A stretch of 64,000 nt of DNA from Pustulibacterium marinum (GTDB lineage: Bacteria > Bacteroidota > Bacteroidia > Flavobacteriales > Flavobacteriaceae): assembly GCF_900116665.1 (NCBI RefSeq), contig NZ_FPBK01000001.1, positions 704,112 through 768,111 of the forward strand, written 5' to 3'. The translations under genes and the position numbers were made by a program. Below, piece by piece: positions 9,615-19,500 of the stretch; the first letter of the stretch is position 1, and every line of letters starts with the position of its first letter. The notes beneath the pieces are model-generated. The model was given only the letters and a program-made list of their open reading frames with translations. It was not told where the DNA came from and searched no databases.

Positions 9615-9674
9615 AAAAGAATTGTCTTATTTGTGGTAGATGTGATATCGCTACAAAAGACAATTCTTTTTTTT
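9615..9674 (+). terminator. Intrinsic terminator after nhaD with a large loop
   Basis: 14-bp perfect arms AAAAGAATTGTCTT (9615-9628) and AAGACAATTCTTTT (9657-9670) enclose 28 nt that can form a small inner GTAG/CTAC stem, followed by T residues. Confidence 0.7.
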
Positions 9675-9769
9675 ATTAAATTTTGAATATCTTTCCATAA
9701 TTTTAACCACGTATAGTCGTTAGTTAACTATAATTGCAAAACATAAACTTAATTAAACCAAAAAATTAA

Positions 9770-10465
9770 ATGTTTCTATTGTTCCAAGATCCTGCTGTAG
9801 AAGAAATGGCTCAGGAAGTCGCTTCTGAAGAAAAAACACTTTCATTGATAGATTTAGTAGTAAATGGTGGTGTTGGTAGTATTGTTATTATTGCCGTTCT
9901 GTTTATAATGCTTGGGATAGCATTGTTTATTTATTTTGAAAGAACATTTGCTATTAAAGCAGCTTCCAAGATCGATAAGAACTTTATGAATCAAATTAGA
10001 GATCATATTTCAAATGGGAAAATTGACTCAGCATTGGTATTATGTGCAAATACAGATTCTCCAGTAGCTAGATTAACAGAGAAAGGAGTTTCAAGAATTG
10101 GTAAGCCTTTGGAAGATATCAATAAAGCCATAGAAAATGCCGGGACTCTAGAGGTGTACAAGTTAGAGAAAAACGTAAGTGTTTTGGCAACCATTGCGGG
10201 AGCAGGTCCTATGATTGGATTTCTTGGAACTGTAATAGGAATGATCTTGGCATTCCATGAAATGGCAACAAGTGGAGGTCAAGCAGAAATGGGTATGTTG
10301 GCAAATGGTATTTATACGGCTATGACAACTACTGTTGCAGGTCTTATCGTGGGTATTGTTGCGTACATTGGCTATAACCACCTAGTTGTAAAGACAGATA
10401 AAGTAGTCCATCAGATGGAAGCAAATGCGGTAGAATTCTTAGACTTATTAAACGAACCTGTATAA
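9770..10465 (+). CDS. exbB: MotA/TolQ/ExbB proton channel family protein
   Basis: Inner-membrane proton channel subunit that, with ExbD, powers TonB and so drives TonB-dependent outer-membrane transporters. 231 residues. One membrane helix near residues 30-55 (GSIVIIAVLFIMLGIALFIY), a cytoplasmic domain, then two helices around ISVLATIAGAGPMIGFLGTVIGM (written here in part: GAGPMIGFLGTVIGMILAF) and TAMTTTVAGLIVGIVAYIGY, the family signature. First gene of a tight exbB-exbD-tonB-like-folC run (gaps of 8, 7 and 18 bp). The upstream 179 bp has only a weak TATAATTG -7-like box near 9729. Confidence 0.9.
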   Translation: MFLLFQDPAVEEMAQEVASEEKTLSLIDLVVNGGVGSIVIIAVLFIMLGIALFIYFERTFAIKAASKIDKNFMNQIRDHISNGKIDSALVLCANTDSPVARLTEKGVSRIGKPLEDINKAIENAGTLEVYKLEKNVSVLATIAGAGPMIGFLGTVIGMILAFHEMATSGGQAEMGMLANGIYTAMTTTVAGLIVGIVAYIGYNHLVVKTDKVVHQMEANAVEFLDLLNEPV

Positions 10466-10473
10466 ACTGATTT

Positions 10474-10860
10474 ATGAAGTTAAGAGGAAGAAATAAAGTA
10501 AGTCCAGAATTCAGTATGTCGTCTATGACGGATATTGTTTTCTTACTGCTCGTGTTTTTTATGTTGACGGCAAATTCTCCAAATGCATTGGATTTGTTAT
10601 TACCAAAGGCAAGAGGGAAATCTACCAACACACAGAATGTTTCAGTAAGTATCAACAAGAATCTTGATTATTTTGTAGATGATGTAAAGATTGATCCGGA
10701 AAATTTGGAACAAGAATTGATGAATGCATTATCTGCCGAAGATAAACCTACTATTATTCTAAGAGTAGAAGAATCTGTTCCTATTGAAAATGCTGTTTCT
10801 GTAATGGATATCGCAAATCAAAATAGTTATAAAGTAATCTTGGCAGTAAGACCAAATTAA
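10474..10860 (+). CDS. exbD: ExbD/TolR family biopolymer transporter
   Basis: Partner of ExbB in the proton-driven motor energising TonB. 128 residues: short cytoplasmic N-terminus, one membrane helix (MTDIVFLLLVFFMLTAN), then a periplasmic domain. Asp20 in SSMTDIVFLL is the conserved membrane aspartate thought to carry protons. Starts 8 bp after exbB. The family is short in Bacteroidetes, so the length is normal. Confidence 0.9.
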   Translation: MKLRGRNKVSPEFSMSSMTDIVFLLLVFFMLTANSPNALDLLLPKARGKSTNTQNVSVSINKNLDYFVDDVKIDPENLEQELMNALSAEDKPTIILRVEESVPIENAVSVMDIANQNSYKVILAVRPN

Positions 10861-10867
10861 TAGCATC

Positions 10868-11710
10868 ATGAGTATTCTAAACACAAAACATGAAAAGAAA
10901 TCATTTACAATAACTACGGTGTTGCTGTTGCTATTGTTGCTTATTATGTTTTATGCAGGAATGAGTTATTTAGATCCGCCAATTCCAAACGGTGGTATTT
11001 CTGTGAATTTGGGATACATGGATCAAGGGAGTGGAAATGTACAGCCATTAGAAAAAATAAAGTCACAACCACAGCCAACTCCAACTCCGCCAACTCCTCA
11101 AGAGGTGGTTCCCGAAGAAACCGAAGAAGTGCTGACAAGTGAAGATGTAGAGGCTCCTGTGATTCCTACTGAGAAGGAAACTCCTAAGGAAAAACCTATA
11201 GAGAAACCGAAGGAAACTCTAAAAGAGGAGCCGAAGAAGGTTGAGCCAAAACCAGATCCCAAACCATCTAAAGAGACTACGAATGCTTTAAATAGCATTA
11301 TAAACGGTCCAACGAGTAACGGAACTTCAAGTCAAAGTGAAGGCGATGGAACGGAGGCAGGAGATAAAGGCCAGGAAAATGGAGATCCATATGCTGCAAG
11401 TTATTATGGCGCACCTGGCACTGGTAGCGGCGGTGGCCGCGGTTGGGGTTTGAATGGTAGAGGAAGGCCAACCAATGGTAAAGTGGTTCAAGATTGTAAT
11501 GAATCGGGTACGGTGGTAGTTCAAATTGTGGTAAACAGAGCTGGTAATGTAGTCAAAGCTACGCCGGGAGTTAAAGGTACTACCAATAATAATCCATGTC
11601 TCCTTGAGCCAGCAAAGCAAACGGCATTAACTTACAAATGGCCATCAGATAGTAAAGCTCCAGCACAGCAGGTAGGTTTTATTGTTGTAAACTTCAGATT
11701 AGGGGAGTAA
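10868..11710 (+). CDS. TonB-like energy transducer
   Basis: Probable TonB-type link between the ExbBD motor and outer-membrane receptors. 280 residues: an N-terminal membrane anchor (TTVLLLLLLLIMFYAGMSYL, residues about 18-38), a long Pro/Glu/Lys-rich stretch (about residues 60-135, PKEKPIEKPKE) able to span the periplasm, a glycine-rich linker (GTGSGGGRGWGLNGRGRP) and a C-terminal beta domain of roughly 80 residues with two cysteines (DCNESG, NNPCLLEP). The C-domain is only distantly TonB-like by eye; position directly after exbD is the best support. A SusC-type receptor that would use such a system lies at the right end of the window. Confidence 0.8.
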   Translation: MSILNTKHEKKSFTITTVLLLLLLLIMFYAGMSYLDPPIPNGGISVNLGYMDQGSGNVQPLEKIKSQPQPTPTPPTPQEVVPEETEEVLTSEDVEAPVIPTEKETPKEKPIEKPKETLKEEPKKVEPKPDPKPSKETTNALNSIINGPTSNGTSSQSEGDGTEAGDKGQENGDPYAASYYGAPGTGSGGGRGWGLNGRGRPTNGKVVQDCNESGTVVVQIVVNRAGNVVKATPGVKGTTNNNPCLLEPAKQTALTYKWPSDSKAPAQQVGFIVVNFRLGE

Positions 11711-11728
11711 TATCCTTATTTTCTATTT

Positions 11729-12943
11729 ATGAATTATTCAGAAACATTGCATTGGCTATTCAATCAATTGCCAATGTATCAAATGCAGGGTGCTTCTGCC
11801 TTAAAGCATAAGCTTGATAATATTTTAAATTTATCTGCTCATTTAGGTAATCCACATACAAAGTTTAAAAGTGTTCATGTGGCTGGTACCAATGGGAAAG
11901 GTTCGTCTAGTCATATGCTAGCTTCAATATTACAGGAAGCAGGATATAAAGTTGGGTTGTACACATCACCACATTTAAAAGATTTTAGAGAGCGGATAAA
12001 GATTAATGGAATTAGTATTTCAGAAGAAGAGGTAATTCGCTTTGTAGAGAATCACAAAAGTTTTTTTGAGGTAAATCAATTGTCGTTTTTCGAAATGACT
12101 GTGGGTATGGCGTTTGACTATTTTGCCAATCAAGAAGTAGATGTAGCTATAATAGAAGTAGGTTTAGGAGGACGTTTAGATTCAACTAATATTATTACTC
12201 CTTTAGTTTCGCTTATTACGAATATCGGTTTTGATCATATGGATATTCTGGGTGATACGCTAGAGAAAATTGCAGCAGAAAAGGCAGGAATTATCAAACC
12301 AAATGTTCCTGTAGTTGTTAGTGAATACCAAAGAGAAACTGAGCCTGTTTTTAAAAGGATAGCAAATGAAAATAACGCTCCAATCATAATTGCCTCAGAG
12401 ACTCTAACTACTGGTCTTAAGAGCGATTTAAAAGGAGTTTATCAGGAAATGAATATCAAGGGAGTCTTAGCTACTGTAAATGTATTGAAGAAGTCTTTTC
12501 TTATAAACGATAGTTCTATTAAGAATGGATTATTGAATGTGGTAAACAATACAGGGCTTTTGGGTAGATGGCAAATTTTAAATGAAAGCCCGAAGGTTGT
12601 TTGTGACACAGCTCATAATAAAGATGGTTTGTCGATCATTACAAATCAATTGAAAAAAGAAAATTATAATACGTTGCATTTAGTTTTGGGTTTTGTAAAA
12701 GATAAGAAGCTGGAAGGAATTTTGCCGTTATTTCCAGTTGAAGCAACCTATTATTTCGCTTGTCCAAATGTTCCGAGAGGATTGGATGCAGAATATTTAA
12801 AAAATGTAGCAGAAAATTTTAATTTAATTGGAAAAAGTTTTTCTTCGGTGGAATTGGCATATAATACTGCATTTCAATCTGCTAAGAAGAATGATTTCAT
12901 ATATGTGGGAGGTAGTACTTTTGTAGTTGCTGAAATAATTTAA
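11729..12943 (+). CDS. folC: Bifunctional folylpolyglutamate/dihydrofolate synthase
   Basis: Adds L-glutamate to dihydropteroate and to folates with ATP, a Mur-ligase-type enzyme. 404 residues. P-loop VAGTNGKGSSSHML near residue 50, followed by GLYTSPHLKDFRERI, both diagnostic for FolC; then EVGLGGRLDSTN and TNIGFDHMDILG with the metal/ATP residues, and DTAHNKDGL near the C-terminal domain. 18 bp after the tonB-like gene, so probably the last gene of that operon although functionally unrelated. Confidence 0.94.
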   Translation: MNYSETLHWLFNQLPMYQMQGASALKHKLDNILNLSAHLGNPHTKFKSVHVAGTNGKGSSSHMLASILQEAGYKVGLYTSPHLKDFRERIKINGISISEEEVIRFVENHKSFFEVNQLSFFEMTVGMAFDYFANQEVDVAIIEVGLGGRLDSTNIITPLVSLITNIGFDHMDILGDTLEKIAAEKAGIIKPNVPVVVSEYQRETEPVFKRIANENNAPIIIASETLTTGLKSDLKGVYQEMNIKGVLATVNVLKKSFLINDSSIKNGLLNVVNNTGLLGRWQILNESPKVVCDTAHNKDGLSIITNQLKKENYNTLHLVLGFVKDKKLEGILPLFPVEATYYFACPNVPRGLDAEYLKNVAENFNLIGKSFSSVELAYNTAFQSAKKNDFIYVGGSTFVVAEII

Positions 12944-12962
12944 AAAAAAGCTATTTTATTTT

Positions 12963-12992
12963 TTGCGAGATTTAAAAACTGTTATATATTTG
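12963..12992 (+). promoter_or_regulatory. Promoter of the tRNA-Val pair
   Basis: TTG at 12963-12965, a 19-nt spacer, then TATATTTG at 12985-12992: the full Bacteroidetes -33/-7 pattern. The predicted start is a few bases downstream, just before the first tRNA at 13012. Confidence 0.8.
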
Positions 12993-13011
12993 CATCCGCA
13001 ATAAGCAATAA

Positions 13012-13086
13012 GGGCTCTTAGCTCAGTTGGTTCAGAGCACCTGCCTTACAAGCAGGGGGTCACTGGTTCGAATCCAGTAGGGCCCA
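13012..13086 (+). tRNA. tRNA-Val (anticodon UAC), copy 1
   Basis: 75-nt cloverleaf: 7-bp acceptor stem GGGCTCT/AGGGCCC (one G-U pair), D stem GCTC/GAGC, anticodon stem CCTGC/GCAGG with loop CTTACAA giving anticodon TAC, T arm ACTGG-TTCGAAT-CCAGT, discriminator A. The 3' CCA is not encoded. Confidence 0.97.
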
Positions 13087-13120
13087 CAAAAATGAAAATC
13101 TTTCTCTTTATTGTTTATTC

Positions 13121-13195
13121 GGGCTCTTAGCTCAGTTGGTTCAGAGCACCTGCCTTACAAGCAGGGGGTCACTGGTTCGAATCCAGTAGGGCCCA
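13121..13195 (+). tRNA. tRNA-Val (anticodon UAC), copy 2
   Basis: Base-for-base identical to the copy at 13012-13086, 34 nt downstream of it, with the same CAAAA directly after the discriminator. Both are probably processed from one transcript that ends at the hairpin at 13202. Confidence 0.97.
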
Positions 13196-13201
13196 CAAAA
13201 A

Positions 13202-13231
13202 AACCTCAACATTTGTTGAGGTTTTTTTTAT
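13202..13231. terminator. Bidirectional terminator between tRNA-Val and murF
   Basis: AACCTCAAC (13202-13210), loop ATTT, GTTGAGGTT (13215-13223), with A residues before and a T run after. It serves the tRNA transcript and, on the other strand, murF. Confidence 0.85.
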
Positions 13232-14515
13232 TTATAAAATTTCCAAAAGTCTTTCCATTTTCATCCCTCGTGATCCTTTGATGAGGATAATGCTGTTTTT
13301 GATATTTAGCTGACTTATGTATTTCTTTAAGCCTTCAAAATCTTCAAATTTTTCAGTTTGTCCATCGCAATTATAGAAAATTTTTCCTAATGTGATCGTT
13401 TTGTTGAAATGAAAGCCTTTAGTGATGTTTATGATTTCTTGATGTTCTTTCGATGCTTCATTTCCTAGTTCTAGCATGTCTCCAATAATAACATACTTCT
13501 CTTTTCCTGCGGTTTTGTCAAAATTATTCAGTGCAGCTTGCATGCTTGTGGGATTGGCGTTGTAAGCGTCTAGAATGATTTTGTTAGAATTCTGTTGAAT
13601 TATCTGAGATCTATTATTTGTGGGGGCATAATTTTCAATTCCTTGTTTTATTTGGTCTAAAGGAACATTGAAATAATTTGCTATTGTGATAGCTACGGCA
13701 ATATTTGTGCTGTTATAGAAGCCAATTAAATTGGATGTAATTTTTGAATCCTGAAAATTAGCTTGAATAAATTCGTTTTCTATCGAGGTTTCAATTTGAA
13801 TATCGGCTTCTGATTCGTTGGATAAACTAAACGAAAATGTTTTATGGTAACTACTTAGTTTTTCACGTTGAATTTTATCGTCGTAGTTGTAAAATATAGT
13901 TTTGTTGTTAGATGTAAGATAAGTGTAGAGTTCACTTTTTCCTTTGATGACACCTTCGAAACCACCGAATCCTTCAAGGTGTGCTTTCCCAAAATTGGTG
14001 ATATACCCGTAATCTGGTTCAGCTATACTGCATAGAAATTCTATTTCTTTTTGATGATTGGCTCCCATTTCTATAATAGCGAACTGTGTGTCTTCTTTAA
14101 TTTGTAAAAGACTTAAGGGAACTCCAATGTGGTTGTTTAGATTTCCTTGGGTAGCAATGGTATTATAATTCTCTTTGAGAGCATGGAAAATCAATTCTTT
14201 GGTGGTGGTTTTTCCGTTACTTCCTGTTAATGAAATAATAGTAGCGTTGCATTGGTTTCTATGATAATTGGCAAGTTTTTGAAGTGTTTTTAATACATCT
14301 TCTACTACTATTGTGGTTTCTTCATTTAAGTAATATGATTCTTCGTCAATAATAACAGCTTTAGCGCCTTGATTTAAGGCTTCTTGGGTGAAAGTATTCC
14401 CATTGAAGTTTTCGCCTTTTAGGGCGAAGAAAATGTTGTTATTCTTGATGTTTCTAGTGTCCGTGGTAACTCCTGAGCTTTCTAAGAATAGTTGGTGAAG
14501 TTTTTCAATATTCAT
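13232..14515 (-). CDS. murF: UDP-N-acetylmuramoyl-tripeptide--D-alanyl-D-alanine ligase (MurF)
   Basis: Adds D-Ala-D-Ala to UDP-MurNAc-tripeptide in the cytoplasm, the last soluble step of the peptidoglycan precursor. 427 residues. N-terminal substrate domain with GVTTDTRNI and IFFALKGENFNG, central ATPase domain with P-loop SLTGSNGKTTTKELI, ATQGNLNNHIGVPLSLL (typical of MurF) and FAIIEMGANHQKEI, C-terminal domain with ILDAYNANPTSM and IIGDMLELG. Lies downstream of gldJ on the same strand, but a terminator separates them. Confidence 0.95.
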   Translation of the reverse strand: MNIEKLHQLFLESSGVTTDTRNIKNNNIFFALKGENFNGNTFTQEALNQGAKAVIIDEESYYLNEETTIVVEDVLKTLQKLANYHRNQCNATIISLTGSNGKTTTKELIFHALKENYNTIATQGNLNNHIGVPLSLLQIKEDTQFAIIEMGANHQKEIEFLCSIAEPDYGYITNFGKAHLEGFGGFEGVIKGKSELYTYLTSNNKTIFYNYDDKIQREKLSSYHKTFSFSLSNESEADIQIETSIENEFIQANFQDSKITSNLIGFYNSTNIAVAITIANYFNVPLDQIKQGIENYAPTNNRSQIIQQNSNKIILDAYNANPTSMQAALNNFDKTAGKEKYVIIGDMLELGNEASKEHQEIINITKGFHFNKTITLGKIFYNCDGQTEKFEDFEGLKKYISQLNIKNSIILIKGSRGMKMERLLEIL

Positions 14516-14550
14516 GTTTACGTAAATTAATCTCGATATATGTAAAAATA

Positions 14551-14580
14551 AAAAAGCTCTGAAATTACTCAGAGCTTTTT
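14551..14580 (-). terminator. Terminator after gldJ
   Basis: GCTCTGA (14556-14562), loop AATTAC, TCAGAGC (14569-14575), flanked by AAAAA and TTTTT; 30 bp past the gldJ stop on the minus strand. Confidence 0.8.
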
Positions 14581-14609
14581 ATGAATTATGTTATAATCTT
14601 TAAGATTAT

Positions 14610-16283
14610 TTAGTCTGCTTTTGTTTTTCTTCCACCGTTGGTTGATTTAGCTCCAACTTTAGACATTGCACATCTAAATCCGATGTAGTTTGTGGCCATA
14701 TATTCAGGGTAGTATCTACGTTGCGCAGGATCTAGCCAGTAAGCTCTATCTTTCCAAGAACCTCCTTTGTATACTCTTGCATGATTATCAATCAAAGTAG
14801 TTCTGCTGTTTGATTGGTCATATTGTCTAACTAGACCTGTTGAATCAGCTGAAACTACTCCTTGAGGAGAGTTGTACATTCCGAACTTATTTTTCTCTTC
14901 TGCAGTAGGATTGTTATCATCACTAAATCTATCAAAGAATCTGGTTGATTGTGGATCACCATCTCTATAGTCTCTGTTGTCTGCTTTGTTGTAGTTTGTT
15001 CTCAAGTAAGTTTGCTCTTCTCCAACAGGTTCAGTAGCAATTTCTCCAGGTAAAGTTCTTGCAACGATTTTACCATCTACAAGAGTATCGTATTGAGCAG
15101 TTTCTGCTGTAACTACTACAACTTTACCGTCTTCTCCAATTTTTGGTTTGGTATACACGTTACCACGATAGTAGTTGAAGTCATTTGCTTGATCGTCAAC
15201 TATAGGACGGTAAATATCAGCTACCCATTCAGCAACGTTACCAGCCATGTCATAAAGACCAAAGTCATTCGGTGGGTAAGATTTTACTTCATTGGTGATA
15301 TCTGCGCGGTCATCAGACCATCCAGCGATTCCGCCGTAATCACCTTTACCTTGTTTGAAGTTTGCTAATTGATCACCTCTAGTTTTTCTGTCTCCAGTTC
15401 TAGTGTATTCACCAGACCAAGGGTATTTTTTTCTACCTCTAATATTATTGTATTCTCTCTGTCCGTTTAAAGAAGATGCTGCGTACTCCCATTCAGCTTC
15501 GGTAGGAAGTCTGTATTCTGGGTAAATGGCTCCTGTTTCTCTTCCTGCAAAAACACTTACAGAATCTTTTTTGTTTTGTTTTCTACCTTGTAAAGAATCG
15601 ATAGCTCCATTGTAAGTAGAGGTTGGATTGTTAAGATATGTTTCTGTACTGAACATTCCAGGGCTCTCACCGTCTTCTGATTTGTTGCTCATAACAGTAC
15701 GATCTATGTAGCCTTCATCAACAAGAGATTTTTCGTTAACACGATCTGTTCTCCACTTAGCGAATTCTGTTGCCTGAATCCAGTTAACACCAACTACAGG
15801 ATATTCTGCATAAGAAGGGTGTCTTAAGTAGTTGTTGGTCATGTTTTCGTTAAATCCAAGTGGGCTTCTCCAAACTAATGTATCTGGTAAAGCTCCTATA
15901 TAGATGTTTTTGTAGTTCTCATTACTTGGTGGAAAAACTCTTTTAATCCAATCTAAGTACTCCAAGTACATAATGTTGGTAACCTCGGTTTCGTCCATGT
16001 AGAAAGATTGAACGTGTTGCTGATTTGGACTGTTGTTCCAGTCATGCATTACATCATCCTGAACTTTACCCATGGTAAAAGTTCCTCCTTCAACAAAAAC
16101 AAGTCCTGGAGCGGCTTCTTGTTCAGTATAGCTTGTGTTGTACTGAAAACCTCCGTCTTTGTCATTTATGTTCCAGCCGGTACCTCTGGAAACATCCGTT
16201 CCTCCTCCTGATTTTTTACAGCTCACAAAAGCCGAAGAAATAACCAAGGCGGTTAAAAGAAATTTAATAGATCGCATTCTCAT
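14610..16283 (-). CDS. gldJ: Gliding motility lipoprotein GldJ
   Basis: Outer-membrane-associated lipoprotein needed for gliding and for stability of the gliding/T9SS core (known from Flavobacterium johnsoniae). 557 residues with a lipoprotein signal: hydrophobic stretch then Ser-Cys at residue 22 (AFVSCKKSGGG). The rest is a formylglycine-generating-enzyme/sulfatase-modifying fold: FVEGGTFTMG, FYMDETEVTN, PVVGVNWIQATEFAKW, YRLPTEAEWEYAAS, NDFGLYDMAGNVAEWVAD and near the end RVYKGGSWKDRAYWLDPAQRR and YIGFRCAMSK. Catalytic activity is not expected for GldJ. Divergent from porU, the arrangement I recall from other flavobacteria. ATG at 16283 is used; an in-frame ATG two codons later is possible. 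Confidence 0.95.
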   Translation of the reverse strand: MRMRSIKFLLTALVISSAFVSCKKSGGGTDVSRGTGWNINDKDGGFQYNTSYTEQEAAPGLVFVEGGTFTMGKVQDDVMHDWNNSPNQQHVQSFYMDETEVTNIMYLEYLDWIKRVFPPSNENYKNIYIGALPDTLVWRSPLGFNENMTNNYLRHPSYAEYPVVGVNWIQATEFAKWRTDRVNEKSLVDEGYIDRTVMSNKSEDGESPGMFSTETYLNNPTSTYNGAIDSLQGRKQNKKDSVSVFAGRETGAIYPEYRLPTEAEWEYAASSLNGQREYNNIRGRKKYPWSGEYTRTGDRKTRGDQLANFKQGKGDYGGIAGWSDDRADITNEVKSYPPNDFGLYDMAGNVAEWVADIYRPIVDDQANDFNYYRGNVYTKPKIGEDGKVVVVTAETAQYDTLVDGKIVARTLPGEIATEPVGEEQTYLRTNYNKADNRDYRDGDPQSTRFFDRFSDDNNPTAEEKNKFGMYNSPQGVVSADSTGLVRQYDQSNSRTTLIDNHARVYKGGSWKDRAYWLDPAQRRYYPEYMATNYIGFRCAMSKVGAKSTNGGRKTKAD

Positions 16284-16314
16284 GTAATTGAATTAGGGTT
16301 ATCAAAAAACGTTC

Positions 16315-16344
16315 GCAAGATAATAATTAAGTATAAATAATCAA
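16315..16344 (-). promoter_or_regulatory. Probable gldJ promoter
   Basis: On the minus strand TTG (16344-16342), 19-nt spacer, then TATCTTGC (16322-16315), a near match to TAnnTTTG. The leader to ATG 16283 is about 25-30 nt. Confidence 0.55.
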
Positions 16345-16501
16345 TTTTTTTAAAAAAAATATGATGGTTCACTTTAAATTATTGTTGTAATGTGTTTTGA
16401 TTAACGTATTGGTTGCATTATTATTATTTTATTGATGGTGATTTTTATAATTATTTTAATCTTTGCGATACGATTATACTTGTTACAACGTTTATTTGTA
16501 A

Positions 16502-19500
16502 ATGAAGAACGCTTTACCCTTAATTTTATTTTTCGCTATCCTTTTAAATGTAAAAGCACAACAGAAAGTAGTGACTTTTGATTGGGATGGATATAAGGAA
16601 TTGGTGAATGAGTCCGGTTCCGTAAGAATTCCTAATGCCACCGATGTTAATTTTGATTTTGAAGACGGTGTTTTAATATATCGTACACAATGGAAAGATA
16701 ATCAATATATAGATGAAACCTCGGTAACGATTTCAAATATTAATTATGAAACAGTCTCCAAAAGTAATTTGTATGATTTATCTATAGACGGTCTTCAAAA
16801 TTCTATTGATGGAATTATAGAAACTACAAAGGCAAGAGGTAAGTTTTACAGTATTTTGCAATTTTCACCTTATATATATGATCAAGGTGTTTATAAAAGA
16901 GTGACCTCGGTAACTTTCAACTATTCTTATGCTGCGAGTGCACAACGCCTGTTTGATGTTCCGGAAGTAGGTAATTCAGTGTTGGCAACTGGAAATTGGT
17001 TTAAATTTTATGTTCAGGAATCTGGGGTTTACAAAATTGATAAGTCTTTCTTGTCATCATTGGGTATAAATGTTTCTCAAATAGATCCAAGAACTCTAAA
17101 AATTTATGGTTATGGTGGTGAAATGCTTCCCTTGCGAAATGGAAATACGTCATATTATGATCTTCCTGAATTGTCTATAAAGGTAAGAGGGGAAAGTGAT
17201 GGGAGTTTTGATGCTGCAGATTATGTTCTGTTTTATGCAACTGGAGTAGATCAATGGAATGAAGAAAGTAATACAAGCAATAATGTGTATACAGATATTG
17301 CTTACTACTATATTACATATGGTGGTGACTATGGGAATAGAATTCAAGTAGCAACGCAGCCTGCAGCATCACCTAGTTATACATTTACAAATTATGACGA
17401 TTATCAATTTCATGAAGTTGATGAGTATAGCCCTATTAAAGTAGGAAGAAGATGGTATGGTGAAATTTTTAATGTAGAAAACGAACAAACTTTTTCTTTT
17501 GATTTAGAGGATTTGGATAGTTCCGAAGATGTAAACGTATATGTTTCTGCTGTGGCTGTTTCTAGCGTTGGTACTTCTATGGCGGTTTCTGCAAATGGGC
17601 AATCCATAGGAAGTTTGAACTTAAGTGGGACTTCTAGTGCTGTAACTTTAATGACAGGAGGAGTAGGTTCTTATAATGCAAGTTTATCTTCGGAAGAGCT
17701 AGATGTTACTCTGAGTTATAATAATGCTGGTAATCCATCTTCACTTTGCTACTTGGACTATTTATTAATAAGTTCAAAACGACTATTAAAAGGAAGGAAT
17801 TCGCAATATCCTTTTACAAGAGAAGATGCTGCAAACTTGTTTAATGTCGGAGCATATAGTTTTTCAGATGCATCTGGTATAGATGAAGTTTGGGATGTTA
17901 CGGATATGTACAGCGTAACTACCTATGAAAATGATGATAATGCAAGCGATTTTTCGTTTAAGGTTCAGTTGGGTTCATCCAGAAAATATGTTGTAGTAGA
18001 TGATAACGATTTTTATGTGCCGGGAATTAATTCCTCTGATAAAACTGTTGCAAATCAAAATTTAAAAGGTACTATTTTTCAAAATGCTTCTGGAGGTTCA
18101 GAAAGTGTAGATTACATTATCGTAACACCTCAGGAATTTGTGTCGCAGGCAAACCGATTGGCAAGCTTTCATGAAAATGACTCAGGTTTGAATGTGAGGG
18201 TAGTTACTTTAGATGAAATCTATAGCGAGTTTAGTACGGGAAATCAAGATATTGCTGCGATTCGTAATCTTATTAAGTACGTGTATGACAATGCATCTTC
18301 AGCAGATGATAGATTAAAATATGTGTGTCTTTTTGGTGATGGCTCCTATGATTATAAAGATAGAATTAGTAATAATACCAATTTTGTTCCGCTTTATCAC
18401 AATGTGCAAAGTTTTAGTTTGGCAACTTCATACGCTACCGATGATTTTTATGGAATGATGGATGCTACAGAAGGTGATATGAGCAATGATCTTTTGGATG
18501 TTGCCGTAGGTAGAATTATTGCGCGCGATCTACAAGAAGCTACAGAAATGGTAGATAAAATAGTAGCATACCGTAGTGAGGAGGCTATGGGGAGATGGAG
18601 AAACAATGTAATCCAAATTTCTGATGACGGAGATGATAGTACAGATGTGTATTTTCAATTTGATTTAGATGCCGTAAGTCAGGAAATTGCTACCAACAGA
18701 CCTTCGTTTAATGTAGAAAAAATTTATGAGGATGCCTATATACAGCAATCTTCTTCTGGCGGAGAAAGATATCCAGATGCCAAGGAAGAATTGTTAGATA
18801 AAATAAAAATGGGTGTGCTTTCCATGAATTATTTTGGACATGGAGGAGAGGAAGGTTTATCTAGTGAGCGTCTTTTTCAGTCAACAGATATTCAAGAATT
18901 AGATAACGAAAACAAATACCCACTATTCATTACTATTACATGTGATTTTACTAGGTTCGATAATCCTGAGTTGACTACCGGAGGAGAGTACATGTTTTTA
19001 AATCCATCAGGAGGAGCTATTGCGTTGGTAGCTACCACAAGAGAGATTTATATTACAAACGGAATTAATTACAATCCTGTATTTGCTGAATATCTATATT
19101 CCTATAATTCCGACGATTTTACGAGTATGGCAGAATCTGTTCGCTTAGCAAAAATAGACTTGGCTTCCGGGGCTCAAAAGCGTTTGATCCATTTTATTGG
19201 GGATCCAGCTTTAAAGCTAGCTATTCCAAAACCAAAAATAAATCTTACACATATAAATGATATTCCTGTTTCTCAATCTGTAGATACGCTTAAAGCACTG
19301 AGTACAGTAAAGCTTTCAGGAAATATAACCAATGCAAACGATGTACTTTTGAATGAGTATAACGGAACTGTTTTTGCAACGGTTTATGATAAGAATATTG
19401 AAAGAACAACCTTGGGGAATGATGGTGTTCAAGTGGATAATACCTTGGTTACTATGGATTTTGAAACCTTGGGTGAAGTGTTGTTTCGTGGAAAAGCTAC

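Noticed and set aside
13012-13195. Tandem tRNA copies considered as attachment-site duplication of an integrative element
   Set aside because: Only 34 nt lie between full-length copies; there is no integrase or foreign gene nearby.
14610-16283. GldJ considered as a formylglycine-generating enzyme or sulfatase activator
   Set aside because: Lipoprotein signal, length and position beside porU match GldJ; an enzymatic role is not expected for this member of the fold.
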